Assembly: GCA_028023455.1 (NCBI GenBank)
Contig: JAQFVV010006274.1
Location: 122,001 to 186,000, forward strand
DNA from: Epiperipatus broadwayi
Lineage: Eukaryota; Onychophora; Udeonychophora; Euonychophora; Peripatidae
DNA length: 64,000 bases
Direction: 5' to 3'
How positions within the stretch are numbered: position 1 is the first letter of the stretch; every line of letters starts with the position of its first letter. Shown piece after piece: positions 13,101 through 28,100 of this stretch. Below the pieces are notes generated by a model. The model saw only the letters and a program-made list of their open reading frames with translations, was not told the DNA's origin and did not search any database. The position numbers and the translations under genes are program-made.

Positions 13101-16100
13101 AAAAATAAAAGGACAAAAAGTATAAAAACTGAAATAAAATTTATATGTATTATACATATATACATAAACACACTTTAAAAAAAAAAATCAATATATGCTA
13201 CTTTCTAAGAAAAAAGTTGAAAATTAATGAATCATTTTCATAATCACATTTTTAAAATCAATAAAATATATTACCTCCATTACTAAAGCATTCATCCAAA
13301 AACTGCTTGACCTAAAATAAAATAATATTTACAGAAATGGATAAAATAAATAAATAAATAAATAGAAAAAATTGTTGGTAGTGACAATTTTAGATAAGGC
13401 AAGATTCTAGATTAAGAACTATTTATAAGCTTATATAAAGTTAAGAATTTATCAAATTATACTTTTCCCTTTTTTTTTACCAATAACTTAACTATAGATT
13501 CGCTACTTTTTTGATTAAATAAAAAAAAAAAAATGTCTAAAATTATATGCAAGGTGATGTAATTAAATTATATTCTAGAAATTTTATCAAAAATTATTAT
13601 TTAAGTGTTTAATATTATTCATTTTAGTCTATAAATAAGTGGGGGGGGGGGGGGTTTAACTTCCTTTTTTCTCCAAAAGTTAATACAAACTACAGATATC
13701 TTATAAAAAATTTTAACAAATTCACAAAAAAAAAAAAAAATAACAATGATACCTACATGTTGGTAGGAAAAAAAATTATTTGAGTAAAAAAAAAAGGAAA
13801 ATATTCTCTTAATAAAATAAATTCAAATTTCTGTGAATTTATAATGCTTAATTTTCAAAATTTGAAAATATTTGTTTTACTTCCATTCCTACATCATATG
13901 CTTGTCTAAATCTCCTAACAGCATGAAGCCCTTGGCAACCTTTTAGATTGCCTACTGAAGCAATATATATGCACTTCGCATATATCATTTAAAAATTCAT
14001 TAATAATTTTTAAACGAAAGCTATTAATATATTTTGTTTATTAGGTAGAATATACATATAAATATATGACGAATAAAATGTATGAGGCCTCATTAATTCT
14101 AAATTGATTTTAAGTAATTTAAACAAAGTTAATAAAATATTTTATTAATTATCAATTGTAAAGTTATATGATAATTAGGAGAGTGGAAATAAAATTATTT
14201 TTTATACAAATAATTAAAATATTGATAATCAGATCCGCTAATTAGGAGATTGATATCTTATATTGTCCAACCAGAATATTATCTTTTGTTTTATTATAAT
14301 CCTTTTTTAAAAGCTAATTTTTGTAAAGTTTATAACTGTTTAGTAAGCCACAAACCACAGTGAAGTTTAAAGCTAATCTACAACCAATGGATGGATTTAT
14401 GAAAGTGAACTATGATGAAAACTGATTTTATAGATAAGGCAGCTCAGTAGATTATAAAAAGGGATTTCTCAGATCGTGTGTTCATTCTTGATTCTTCATC
14501 ATTCAACCAATCATTCATTCTTTTTCATTGGATCCATTATTAAAAATATTATAATCAGCTGTCATATCATAGAAGAGAAGCACACCATCCATTCCACTCT
14601 AGCCGAGCGGCTGAGTGTGGGTTAGTTCCATCGTGAAGTGCAGAGAAGATGTTGTAAAATAATGTAAAACCATTCTATTGTTCATTTTATCCAGATTATA
14701 AGTGAATTGTAACCCACCAAAGTTCAAAGGGTCCTATAGCTTTCAGGAAGAGACCAGCCAAAATTCAGCAAGAGAAATACCATCATATGCTGCCCAATAA
14801 ATAAAATTAAAAAAACTAATTCAACAGAAGTGCACATTATGAGGTCATTTCAATCAGCAAGAACAATTTCAAGAGAAGCTTCACAGAATGTCATCAAATA
14901 TAGCTATGTTATATCAATTATTTCGCAAAAAGTCTGCACGTACCTGAATTCATAAAATGAATTATTGAAGATGAAATGGGTAATTTGTATAAACTTTAAT
15001 TATATGCTATTATAATTTTGTTTTACTAATATTAAGATATTCAATCTCTTATGTATATTTAATTTAGATTGAAATTTTTCTATAGATTGTTATGATTTAT
15101 TTGATGTAAAAATGTATGTTTATAGATCAAGATGGCGATAGATTGCCTAATGTAATTATTTCAAGTTTATTAACATGTCACAGTTCAGATGGTGCAACAT
15201 ATTATTTAAATATTAAAATTTTCTTTAAGTGCTATCTTAAGCTTATGTAAGATTATTTCATTGTAAAACTAATGTAAAGCAGATGTTTTTCCTGCCTTTT
15301 GCACTTGGTGTGACTTAGTGAGATGCTCATTTCTACTTTATATCATATGTGTTATATATTTTTTGATTGTCCACAAACAAGTGTAAAGCAGATTCTTTTC
15401 CTGCCATTTACACTTGGCATATTATCATTATTTATCAGGTAGACCTATTCTACCATTTAGTTAATAAATCTCAGTCACTAATTACCAGATAGATTCATGA
15501 TTCCTGCCCAGGGCATATGATGATATTTATTTTCATATGGTTAAAACAGATGTTAAAGAATGTTTGGTGTCCATTATTTGCTTATAATCTAGTCGCATAG
15601 CATATATTTCCAATTGCTACAGCCTGAACTGCTTTATATTAATATCAACTTCTTAATAGTATATTTTATATAAATGATTTTTAGTGTATTCTAAAGTTAG
15701 TAAGATTAATAAGTACTGAAACTGTTTTGAGATTGGTTATATTAATGGATATTAATACTTCCAGTTAGACAATTAAGATGCATATGGCCATATGTTGTCT
15801 GTGCATAATGAGGCAATGAATATCTAGTTAGATGAATTTTGCATGAAACTAATTAGAGCAGTTAAATGAAACTAATATGATAATAGATCATTAAGTGTCA
15901 CTATCTTGAGTTCAAAGCCCGGATCAAAGACCAATAAACTGATGTTCCCAAGGGTTCAGTCAATTATGTAATGATCACATGTATGTAAATAAACCTTAAT
16001 TTCTCATTATTCTAGCATTTGTCTTATATTGGAATCAATAACGATAATTAGAATATGATAAGAGTCTCTTGTATCAGATTTAGTTAGCAGGATATGGATG

Positions 16101-19100
16101 AAACAAATTTTTGATCATGTGATGCTGGAATGTGGAATGGCATGCTGATTAACCTTGGGCTATTTGCATGTTAACTGCATTTTTGACCACTACACTACAT
16201 ATTTAAAACCATCACTTTTATTAAAACAACACAGATATTGTTAAACTTGAATTACCTTAGGAAAATATTGTATAATATTTTCTGTAACAGTATCAGCTAT
16301 ATTTAAAACCAAATATCTAAAATTATCAAAAAAGAAAATTCATTATTAATGAATCAAAGTTATGGTTAATAAATATTTTATGTGTCATTAATAAACTAAT
16401 TATTGGTATCACTATATAAAAAATAAATATTAATAAGTATATATCATTTAAATATATACATACAACTAGACACTAATATATGTTTTTCTTCAATGGAAAA
16501 AAAAATGATAAAATTATTTTAAAAATGATTCAGTATATTAAATTTATCAATAATACAATATTATTCAACTCCCAATTAATACTGACAATATGTGACATAT
16601 TTTTAAACAATAATTTTAAGACTGTTGAATGTTAACTATAAAAATTCATTTTTTCATAAAACAACTTTTATTTTTTCTTTTATTTATAATGATTATTAAA
16701 AATCATCAGAAATATTTCAACTTCATTAAGCAGTTGTGATAATATGTTGGACTATTTCATTTAATGTTGAATGTATAAAAAATTTTAAACTTTATTTAAA
16801 TTTTTCAAATATAAATAATTTGTTAGTCTATTTATGCGTTATTAGTAACAAGTTGTTTGTATCTAAAAAGTTTAAATAATGTTTAAAATTTTCTATACAT
16901 TCAACATTTAATGATAGATGATGGAAATAGTCCAACATATCACATCTAATATACCATAATCACAAACCTTCAGGCAAATCATTATGCAGTGTTCTTAATT
17001 TGCTTTCTGACACTAAAAAGATTGATAATTATTGTCTAGTAGAGTCTAAATATTTATTATATTCATTAGTAATGAAAAAAAAATGTAAAAAGTATATATT
17101 ATTTTTTGAAAACAAATTCTCGTGTGCACATATAAAAAAATAGTATAAAGGCAAACAAAATAATAATATAGAATAGTTGTGACTTTTTTTTTTTTTTTAA
17201 AAAAAAAAAGGAATAAATTACGAATAAAGTATTAAAAAAATCTTGCTAAAAAATCAACCGACAATTTTTTTTTTCTAGTTGAAAATAATTCTGCCTATTT
17301 TTTTTTGCATGTAATTCAACTCCTATCTATATATATGTATTGTAATGGGTCTACCCCTTTTTCCATTATCTGTGTGAGACAATTGTCTTTACGCAAGCAT
17401 ATATATATATATGTGTATAAACAAAAAAAAATCAATAAAATGAGAATTGTAGTATTATCAGGTTTTTTTTTTTTTTTTTAATAATGCGATGTTTTATATT
17501 ATCGCTTTGATTCAGAATGAAATATTATATATATAAAATAATTTCCTTCAATATCATACACAGTATATTTATGGATGTCACGCTAGTGACTCCAAGTGGC
17601 AATCTCACCAGTAGGTAAAAATTATACTGGAAAATATGAAGTGTATAACAAGATGTTGTAATGACCTGACCTTCGACTAGCTTTCTCAGGGCAGGCGGTA
17701 AATCACCGGGAATAGTTCTAAACTATACTAACCCCCAAAAAAAAATAATACTCAGATTAATTAGCTATTTAATACTGAAGCAGTAAGGTCTGCTTTGCAG
17801 ATCTTCGTTTCACCTTTTCTCACCTATTTCCTACCCTCGTACCTTAGTTTGAACCCAAATCTATCGTAGTGTGTCTGCAATGCGCTTACATACCGAAAAT
17901 CCCGCCCAATTTTAAACCACGAGTACAACGCTGGTGTTATATAAAAGTATAACTCATTCCCAAATCAATAAAATGTTATGAATTATGTGTATGTTCACAT
18001 AATTTAGATTTATTTAAAATTAGGTTATATAAGTCGTAATTGCGCACACACTGTGATATGTATTTAAAATTTATGCTAAAATTATAAATTGTCAGTTAAA
18101 ATTATTTTGTTTGAATCTATTTACAAAAATATATTACAGTCGTAATATATTTTTGATTTAAAATAAAATTCATATTCGTTTAGTAAATAGATTCAAATAT
18201 TGCAATTTAAAAGTAAAATAATTTTCTTTTGAATTTAAAATCACGCCATATATTTCTGTTAAAATAAATGAGGGCTGGTAGGAACAATAGTTTTAATTAT
18301 TATCTAAAAATACAGCAGATGTCCATCCACTTAAGGTTTTCTTTCAATTAAAAAAAGTAATTTTAATTAAATCAAGTTTGTAATTCGAATGTCGACAAGG
18401 AAGTTAACAATAGAAATTAATTAAAATTTTGTTGAATTCCTTTAGACATTCGGATAGGATTAATTACAGCTGGTAAGTAAGCAAAGTCCGATATATTTTT
18501 GTAATGCTCCAGGGCAGTTGTATTATTCAATTCCACTATAAAAAGGAGGGTTTTCTTTTGTTCTCCATTCTAGTGATTTGCTAATGAAATGTTTCTAACC
18601 GAAATTATCCTAGTGATATTTCAGCAAATGTGTCTAGTGAAAATATTCTAGTAAAATATTCTTCGAGCAAGATTTCAAAATATATTTTCCTGAGATTTTA
18701 GCTAGGTGCCTGCGAACTTATATTTGAAGCCGAGTTTTGGTCTTCAAATTAATTTATTGTGAGTACAGTCTCACCTATGAACCACCCAAGCTTCAAAATT
18801 GCTAACCTTGACATGACGGAGTAGAACTGGCAAGAAGGCTATTTCCCCTTGGGAATGGCCAGCTGCTGCTCTAGACCATCGAAAGTTATCACATGAGGAA
18901 CCCTGAAACTGCTGCTGCTGCCAAAAATATGAACAATACCAGATTTTGCTGCTGAATTGTATAAAACCTGCCGACCATCAATCTACCTGCAAATGCTTCT
19001 CCAAAGGTAACCCCAAATTAACCCCAGAGCTCTTGTGATTCCTAACTAACATGCTACAGTTATTTTAGATTGTTTTTCTTTTATTTCACTTGACTTATTA

Positions 19101-22100
19101 TGTATTCCTTTAACGTGTTCTAATATAATCAACAGTTTTGCTCTCTATCCTTGGGTTAATATTTTCTATTTATTAATCTTTCTTTTATTTTATTATGATA
19201 ATGTGTCAGAATAGTCTTTGACGGAGTGAATTATTCCCTTTGTTGAAAGTAAGACGCCGATAGTAAGGCATATTTAAATTTATAAATAATTCCCAATTTT
19301 ATTATCTCGCAAATCACTCGTTCGAGGGCTATTCTAATCTTCGTTAATATATATAATAATTAAATAGTTTAAAATCTACATTTTATTGATTTTCACCTAA
19401 TATGAGAGTATGTGCGAGGTCAATGATTAAATGTGTCCCAAGTGCATGATTGCGTAAATAAACCTATGCTTTCTTTTCAAACCCACAAGCATGCATTTTC
19501 CTATTTTTAAATACTGTATTCTACTTTAATTTCAAAGTTCGTCATTGACGTCGAGAATGTGCGGACCCTTTTAAATGAATTTCTGGAAATTTGATTGGGC
19601 ATTTCTCTCAATCCAAGTAAACCCATTTTGTATGTTTTATATACATTAGTCTAGTATTGCTGGTAAATAAATTGGTTGTTGAGACCGCTTTTTCTTTCCA
19701 AGGATTTTAAACGGCCAAGTCCGTTCCCTTTTCGCTTCCTGCGGTTCCCAGGCAGAGTGTGTACTCAAATGTCACACCTGGGAATTAGACGCAGCCCAGT
19801 CGCTAAGTTTCAGCTGTTCGTGACAACACTTTCCTATGGGTCAGCGGCGAGATGCCCTCCATAGTCATTCCAAATATTTCCCATTTATTTTATTTATATA
19901 TTTATTTTTACAAAGCATCCGTGATTTAAATGTATCACAACCTCCATCCTTTAATAAATTTATTATTAGCAATACCAACCTCCCAATGCAACTTTAATTA
20001 TAATTATAAAATAAATGCTTTGATCACATCCCCATTTTATTGCTTAGTAAGCTTTTGTCCGTGCTATTCTCGAAATCAATAAATATTCTATAACACTTAA
20101 TTTTCAAATATTTTATTAAACTTTTATAATTACTCATAGCACCTCGCACATGTTCCCATCTCTTTAAGCACATTATCGCAATAATTATATTAGCCTGAGG
20201 GATAGAATATATTTTCTTTAAAACCTTTTGTAATTTTGGAATGTAATGCTAACATTTATTTAATAAGCGTCCCTGTCTCATATAAGCAGACAGTGGCGTT
20301 ATATATATTATGATCCGGAGAAGGACTTAACGTAATCTGCACTACAGGGCGCCATCTAGGCATTTGAACCTAGAAAAATTTATAAAGTAGGCAGATACGT
20401 AATTCAAAAAATTTTTTTTTTATGTTATTTATATATTTTGATATCCGGTCATTAGCCCATGTCACTAGCTCAGGGAGTAGCAGAGATTTAATAATATAAT
20501 ATCTTATCTAATTATATCTCAATATTACAAAATAAATAAAATAAGCCACTGCCAGTAATTAACATACAAAAATTTATTTACGCACACATATATATATATA
20601 AGATTTAACATTATTATTTTAATATGTTTACTTTAACATTTAACATTATTTTTACTTTTATTTTAGATTTTTAATTTACATTTTAAATTTTATACTATTA
20701 TTAGTTTGCACAGATTTGTTTAAAAATGTTGAGTATAGATCGGTTACATAAATTCCACGGTCAAAAACATTTCAAAATAAACATAAACGATTAAAATACA
20801 AATCATTGATACCGTCAATTGCAGAGGGAAATTTATAAGTAACCCAATAGCATTCACCATAAGATGCTTGCATTAACACCAATAACTTAAAAGACATCCG
20901 AATAAATACATTTAAGATATTCACCGTAAGGTATCAGCATTTACCGAATGTCTATATATATATTTTGATCGAATATGAAAACCAAAAACATAATCAACCG
21001 GTAACGAACCCATGCAAGCGTCTATACCCAACTTAAATTTAATGCATCTTTATTTAGAGTGTTGAGTATGAATAGACTACATAGATTTGCATTTGAAAAG
21101 AAAATATTCAATCCTTGTTTAACCTTAGGCTAAAGGTTCGCAGTCAAACCAAACTTCAATCCATCTGATATATCGATGTGTTCAATGTAATACGAATACG
21201 GCAGCACAATTAGGTTAAGAGAAGAAACTGCTTCTCGTCAGATAGGAATATTACATCTATCTGACGATGAGAACAATAAAAAAAAAAACTCCATATGAAG
21301 GAAATGCGGTCTCCGTCTTATAATTCCTCCCATAGGCAAAACGAGTGTGTGCGGCATATAATAGCGATTCTGCCCATAGCGAATCTCGTACTACATCTAC
21401 TAATTACACCAATATATCCAATCCATTGACCTAATTCAACTACGAAACGAATAACCTAAGATTACCCTCCCCTAATATAACTTTACAAATCTATATAGCC
21501 ATTCACGCCCGACTTAAGTTTAATATTTATATAGCTAGTTTAATGAAAAACAGAAATCATAATAAAACTTAAAGAACAAATAAATAAATAAATGAAAATG
21601 ATTTTACAAAAGAAATACATTAAATAAAATTATAACTAATTAATAAATAACGTTGGTCAGATAGGATTCTATTTCTTAATTATTTTAAATATGGAAAGTT
21701 TTTAATTTAATGTTCATTAATTATAAAGTTCTTACGGTTTAAAACAGTTCATCTTTATCTGTTGCTTGCCATTTGAACATGAATTCCCATGCCGTCCTAA
21801 AAAGATTGTTTGAGTTAGCTGTTGTTTTTTTATTTATTTATCCGGAGGTCTTTTAGTTTAGTTGGTCCTTAATGTAGAAAAACAAACGATGTCATTTCTC
21901 TTTTTTTTTTTCTTAACAATACTGAAGGGATTGAAGAGTGCGTCTTTTCAATCCCTTCTCCTTCAACTCCACACTAACACATATAGTCACATCGTAATAA
22001 CTAATTAACTCTTTTATTTTCAAACCTTTCCTAATAATTTTGTGGATTAACTCAACATTTCGTCATGATGGTGAAAACCTTTTCGTTGAGGTCCGATTTC

Positions 22101-25100
22101 CCGATGGATTTCTTTCATTTGCTAAAAGTTTCTATTACATTCATATCGGCCTTTCAAGCCAATTGTGCAAACGCTTTGCGAATGTTAAATAATAAATGAA
22201 TACCCTCTGACCAATACAAGATATAGAATTTATGCAGGAATAAAAAGAATCCCTCTTATTCCTACGACTCAAATATTTACAAATTGTATACAGACGCTAT
22301 AAAAATAAATGCTTATTTATATAAAAGTTTCTATTGTTTTCCTGTCTGACTGATGCTTATACATTTAAAGGCCCAAAGGCTAGTTTACTAATTAAAATAA
22401 TCATTTCCATTTTACAAAAGATTAATTAATTTGTTTTCAAACTTAAACATATATTTTTATCTCTAAATCTTTTCTGAAAATTTAGTTTTAAACTACTCTT
22501 TTTTTAATAAAGTTTTATTTTAGTAATTATTTATCTGTGCGATTTTATATATATGCGAGTTTAAGATGATTTTTTAATTTTCACTTTTTAATTCTTAAAA
22601 AAGAAATTTTTATTGGCGAACTTTTTTTTTTATGTTTACTAATAAAAAATAATGTAACGTACGTATGTGCCCGTTACAATATATTTCTATATAAATAAAT
22701 CTTTGAAATCATTTAAAACTAATTTTGATCTTTTATTTTATTGATTCCTATCACTGTCTCGGTCTATATATCTATTTACTACATTTCTTTTGTACATCCA
22801 TAGACATTAATTAGCAACCCAAACTTATCTTGGTATAGTCTTTTTGTTTCTCCCTGACCACCAGGCACCGGTAAATGGTTATACTAGTAGTAGCATCAGA
22901 TGCGTTATCATGTAGGTGGCGCTGTGAAATTTAGACTTTAAATTCGAACTTAGTATATCTAGAAGGCAACCCCTCCTAGAGTGTTCAGTTTCGTGTGTGG
23001 GGTTTGAATTCTGCAGTGTGTTAACGAGATAGACGATTCTGACTGTTACAATACGTTTATTTGTATGAATATTTGAATATATCTCAATAACGCCTAGGTT
23101 TATTTCATTTAACATTTAAATATTTTCGCTCTGTTAACACACATACAATATTCACTAGCCTTATTTCAAATCACATTTACAATAGCCATATTGCATTAAC
23201 AAATTATTTATTCCCCTTTCCCTGTGTTTTCTTTTTCTTTTTTTTTATACCAATTTATTATTTTCTGTGCTTCTAGATCGTCTTCTCTTTTTTTTTTCTA
23301 CCAAACTCACACACACAAGCACGCTACGACATGTATATTAAGACAATTTAGTTATAGGAAGATTGATATGTTTGATGATCCGCACATGGAATTAATTTAA
23401 CCTTCTATGAAATTAAAAGAGTTTATAAGTAGGTCAACAGTTAATTTTTTAATTACATAGTATATAAATTTTCTCCCAAGTGTAGAGTTTAATCAAGTAA
23501 GCTTACTAACGCATCACATATATATCTACAAACAGAAACAGTACCTGTGTTTTCCACAGAGAAGTGATTGAATCAACCTGATGAATGATAATCTTTGGTT
23601 CCTAAAATTGATGACTCGAATTTTTGCAGTTTTATGTTTTTAACTTCTGCAATATTCTATTTATTGTTTTGGTTTCTTTCGACAAATGTCATAAACACAG
23701 CAGTCCAGCAATATTATCTTGTTGAGGCAACTTCCTTAGGCTTAACATTTCTTCTCAGGCACTGACAGCAACTATACATTCAGGGACGAATGGCTTAAAT
23801 ATCCCGCACATTTAAGTTTCTACCCCAGCATGACCACATTCTATCAATATATATAAATGATCTAATTTCCTTTTTTTATATATATGCAAAGGGCAGGGTT
23901 TTTTTTTCTTCTTTTTCTTTTTTCTCCAACGGCCAAACTTCTAATAATATATTTTTTTTTCTCTTTATTTTTTAAGGATCGCCAACTCCGCCCCTTCCCC
24001 TAACTCCTTTTCTTTTTCTTTTTTTTTTATTTCCATTAACATTCCATTCACCTTCTTTGGTATGTACCTTAAAAACTTTTTACATCTTTTTCTTAATTAG
24101 TGTCCAACATTCCCAGGATTTGCAAAGTCACTTTCTATTGTTCTATTTTGGTTTATCTCTAAATAAAATTTCTATGCATTTATTTAGCAAAATACTTTTC
24201 CTTTTCTGTAAATTACCAGGTCTTCCATCTTGGAATTTATAAACCCTTCTTTAAATTTTAACATTTTCTTAAAAGTTTAGCGAACAAAATGGTTTTTTTT
24301 TCAATCTTGTAGATATTCATATTCCATTAATGTTAATACACACATACACTTACATAGCAATGTGCATAGACGGGTTTGGCAACAAGAAAACAAAATCAGA
24401 GCATGTGCACCTCCGTCCCTCTCTTTTATGAGCTTTCCTCATAAAAAAAATCTAACATACAATAAAACTATATCAATGATTGTTGATTATAAAGCAACCT
24501 GGAAATTTTAGTTCTATTAGTAACAATATATTCTATAATAACGCCTAAGTATATGACTACGTATTTGTCTATTTATTGCAACAGGATTTGATTATACCCC
24601 CCTGTTACAATATATAGTTTGTCATATGATTATTAAAAGGAGACATCATTCCTATAAGAAATGAAAGTTACTATAGTTTTTGTAACTTTTGTTTTAATCC
24701 ATTTTATAATAAAATATACCGACATGTCCTTTTAGAAATTGAAAATCAAAAAGAGATTTCAACCTCAAGTAATGTTTATTTTTAATACATATTAGACTAT
24801 GAATTATTATCAATAATATTCTTATATAAAAATTTCTTTCTTTCAAAATTAATTAAAAATTCAGAAATATCCCCTCCTCAAGTTGAGTTAATACATACAT
24901 TAAAATCATTAACTATTTTATCTTGTTTTACAATTTATTAATTTCATTCTTGTTATCTATAATTAAATGCATTTCTTTTATTTTTGTATTTTCTTTAAGC
25001 ATAAATGTATTAATACACTTATAATCTTTCAAATTGAAAAGATAAACGATTTTATATTATAATACTACTACAATAAGTTTCCATTCTAAGACTATATAGT

Positions 25101-28100
25101 ATAGTTGGTAGTTTGTTAAGATTTTATATAGCTTTCAAAACATGTTTTTTGCTTTAATGTGAAAACAAACTACCAAGCAGCACTCTTAAAATCATGAAAG
25201 TATAAATATTTAATCTTAAGAGAAATTCTAAAAATAAAAAAACGGGATTTAAATAAACAATTATAAGGCTGAGTTTCTAAATTGATAAAGACTTTCATTA
25301 TAAAAATGTTTATAGAATGTAAAGACTTTTTCCCTATACTTTTTTAATTCTATTAATATATTTCATTATTCTAGGTTAGTACATTTTTTCTCAGGAATTG
25401 GCTATGGAGTACAGTACAATGGAACAACATTAATCTGGATTCTTATAAATTCGTAACTTTATATCTATTTATTAAACAAATATATGTATCTTTATTTAAT
25501 GGATCTAAGACTTGGACTTTTTTTTTTCCATATGGCAAATGCGTTGACCAGGACGAACCCGGGCCAGCTGTTTGGAAGGCAACTATGCTATCCACTCGGC
25601 CACCAACGCTTATCAACTTGAGCTTGATAGAAAAATAATGCAGAAATTACAGATCTCATAGCAATGTACGGAGAGATGTGTGAGGAGTAACAAGAAGAAA
25701 TTGAAAGCAAATACGTAAAAATATAATCAAACATAATTGATAAGATTGAAAGAATTGGAAGTTGAAATGAAGTTGGACTGGATATATAGATAAAAGAGCA
25801 ACTGTAGTCAAACTGAATCGTAAAAAAAAAAAAATCATGTATATAAACTACAGAATAAAAAAACTAGATTAAACTCAATAGGACCATAATGATAATTTAT
25901 TTATTTTTCCAGAAATGTATGGGTGCTTTAAAGACATATCAAGTTTATAACAAAGGAAAGTGAAGAAGTATATTGCTGGATTAATCTTAATCTGGATTTT
26001 AAAAAAACACAAATATTAAAAAAAAAACTCAAATTGTATCAGTATTATCTCTTGTTAGTAATTTTGTTGTGCAACTTATATTTGTTGATTAAAGCTGAAT
26101 ATCCTTTTATTTAAAAAAAAAAAAACTTTTGAAATAATTGAAATGGAAAAAAACATTAACACTTCTATTGTTTAAAATAGATAAAATAAAAATTTCAAGC
26201 CTTAAAAACAATAATTTTGTTCAACTACATAATAAAAATTTCACACATTTCTATACTTAAATACCTATAACTTGATACAGAGCTTAGTATAACTTTACAT
26301 TAAGTTATAAAAGAAACTTCAATTATGACTAATAAAAACCATATTAAAAATTAGGGCATTAATAATTTACAATGAATATTGTCCAAAACTAACACATATT
26401 GCAAAATATGTAATTATTATTATTATTAATTTTTAATGTAAACAATCTTGAAAATTTTTACATACTTGAAGACATCAGGAAAATTTGGTCTAATAAAGTT
26501 AGCTTCAACATCTTGGCGAATGCATACAATGTATGTAATATGATGTTGTAAAAGTATGTTGCACTAAAAATTTAAAAAAAAAATTTTTTTTTACACAATA
26601 ACACAAAATTAAGTAATACTTGAATTTCAGATTACAGTTAAACATACCTTATCTTTCACAGCTGCAGAAAATGGACCTAAATATAGTCCAGGCACTATCT
26701 CCTAAATTAAAAATAAATATATTAAATAATATTGATGACATTTTCCTTGAAAATAAAACCAAAATAAATTATTATATAAAATGTTTTTCATCAGATACAT
26801 TTTTTTGCTTATATGTTTTTTTATTGGTATTCACTGAATTTATTTTTTTGTATAATTATATTTTAATATATTTATACTCTAAAACTTCGAACAAATATAT
26901 AAGCATGTATTGTTTTTTTGTGTCCACTGCCTGCTTTCTCTGGATCTGAATTTAGTGCCAAAGAAATACATGTTAACTTTTAAAGATTCATCATTTTTTG
27001 AACTATCATTTTTTTCACATTTATGTTAACTAATCATGATCCTAACACAATATTTTTCTACAGTGATTTTTTTTTTTTTAATTTGAAATGACATTTGTAT
27101 TATTTTATTTTAAAAATATAAAATAACTTCCCTCTTTTTTTCTTTTAATTTTCAAAGATAGTTATTTATTTTATTTATTTAAAATTACAAATAATTAACT
27201 TCACCTCCAACTTTTCTTCTTTAGAGCAATTAAAGTTTAAAATATGTCAAAAGCAAATAAATATCAAGATATATTTTTTTAATTAGTAAAATTAAAACAA
27301 ATAAATTACTTTTAATAATAAATTAATGATTAGATAAGATTATTTATTTTAAAAAAATCTTATCTAATGTACAATTAATACTGACAGTATCATATAATTT
27401 TCTCATTTGCTTTCAAGAACAGTTCTCTTCATCATCTTGACAGCCATGTGATATTATAACCATTCTAGCCAAAGGGTAAAGAGATCTACAGTTGGTATAA
27501 ACTGCAGTCTCTAGTATAGAAAAAAATTGACATATTAGATCTATATAACTATGCAATTGAATTAGCTTGGATTCAAAATAATAGGATTTTTTTTTACATT
27601 TCAGGTTTTTAAATAGTATAACTAAAAGATGGCTACTAGATGCATAAATACCTTAGTTTCATCCTTTAATTCTAATCCTCACTTATGAAAGCAAAATCTG
27701 GTCTGAGGATGGAGATACTATAGCACTATATCATCTGATGTCCAGTGATTACTCAAGTTTACAGTAGATGGCTCTAGAATAGGGCAAAAAGAACTGCTCT
27801 TGGAATTATAATATTAATTCTGATTTTTTTTTTTTTGAATATGGAATTACAGTCATATATGTGCTTTATAGACACACACACACACTTTGCAAATAATAAG
27901 GTAAATGTTTTGAATTATACTTAATACTAAAATCATTCTTTATGTGCACAGTATTTCAATAAATAATCATTTTAATAGGCTTAAAAGTTCTATTATTTTT
28001 ATATATTTATTATTTATTTTCTCCAATTCCTAAACCAAAGAATCAAAAGTTCATAGCATATTACATTATTAATAGACATACATTATCAAAGTTTTGTTTT

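Noticed and set aside
22655-22680. TGTAAC...GTTACA motif, considered as an LTR terminus.
   Set aside because: No matching second terminal repeat, primer binding site or pol remains were found in 17-25 kb.
23568-23595. CTGATGAATGATAATC on the plus strand considered as a hammerhead core.
   Set aside because: No GAAA box or cleavage triplet follows and no stem II or stem I pairing is present.
26620-26949. A 109-codon plus-strand frame.
   Set aside because: It runs antisense through STYX exon 3; the downstream part is low-complexity Phe, Leu and Tyr noise.
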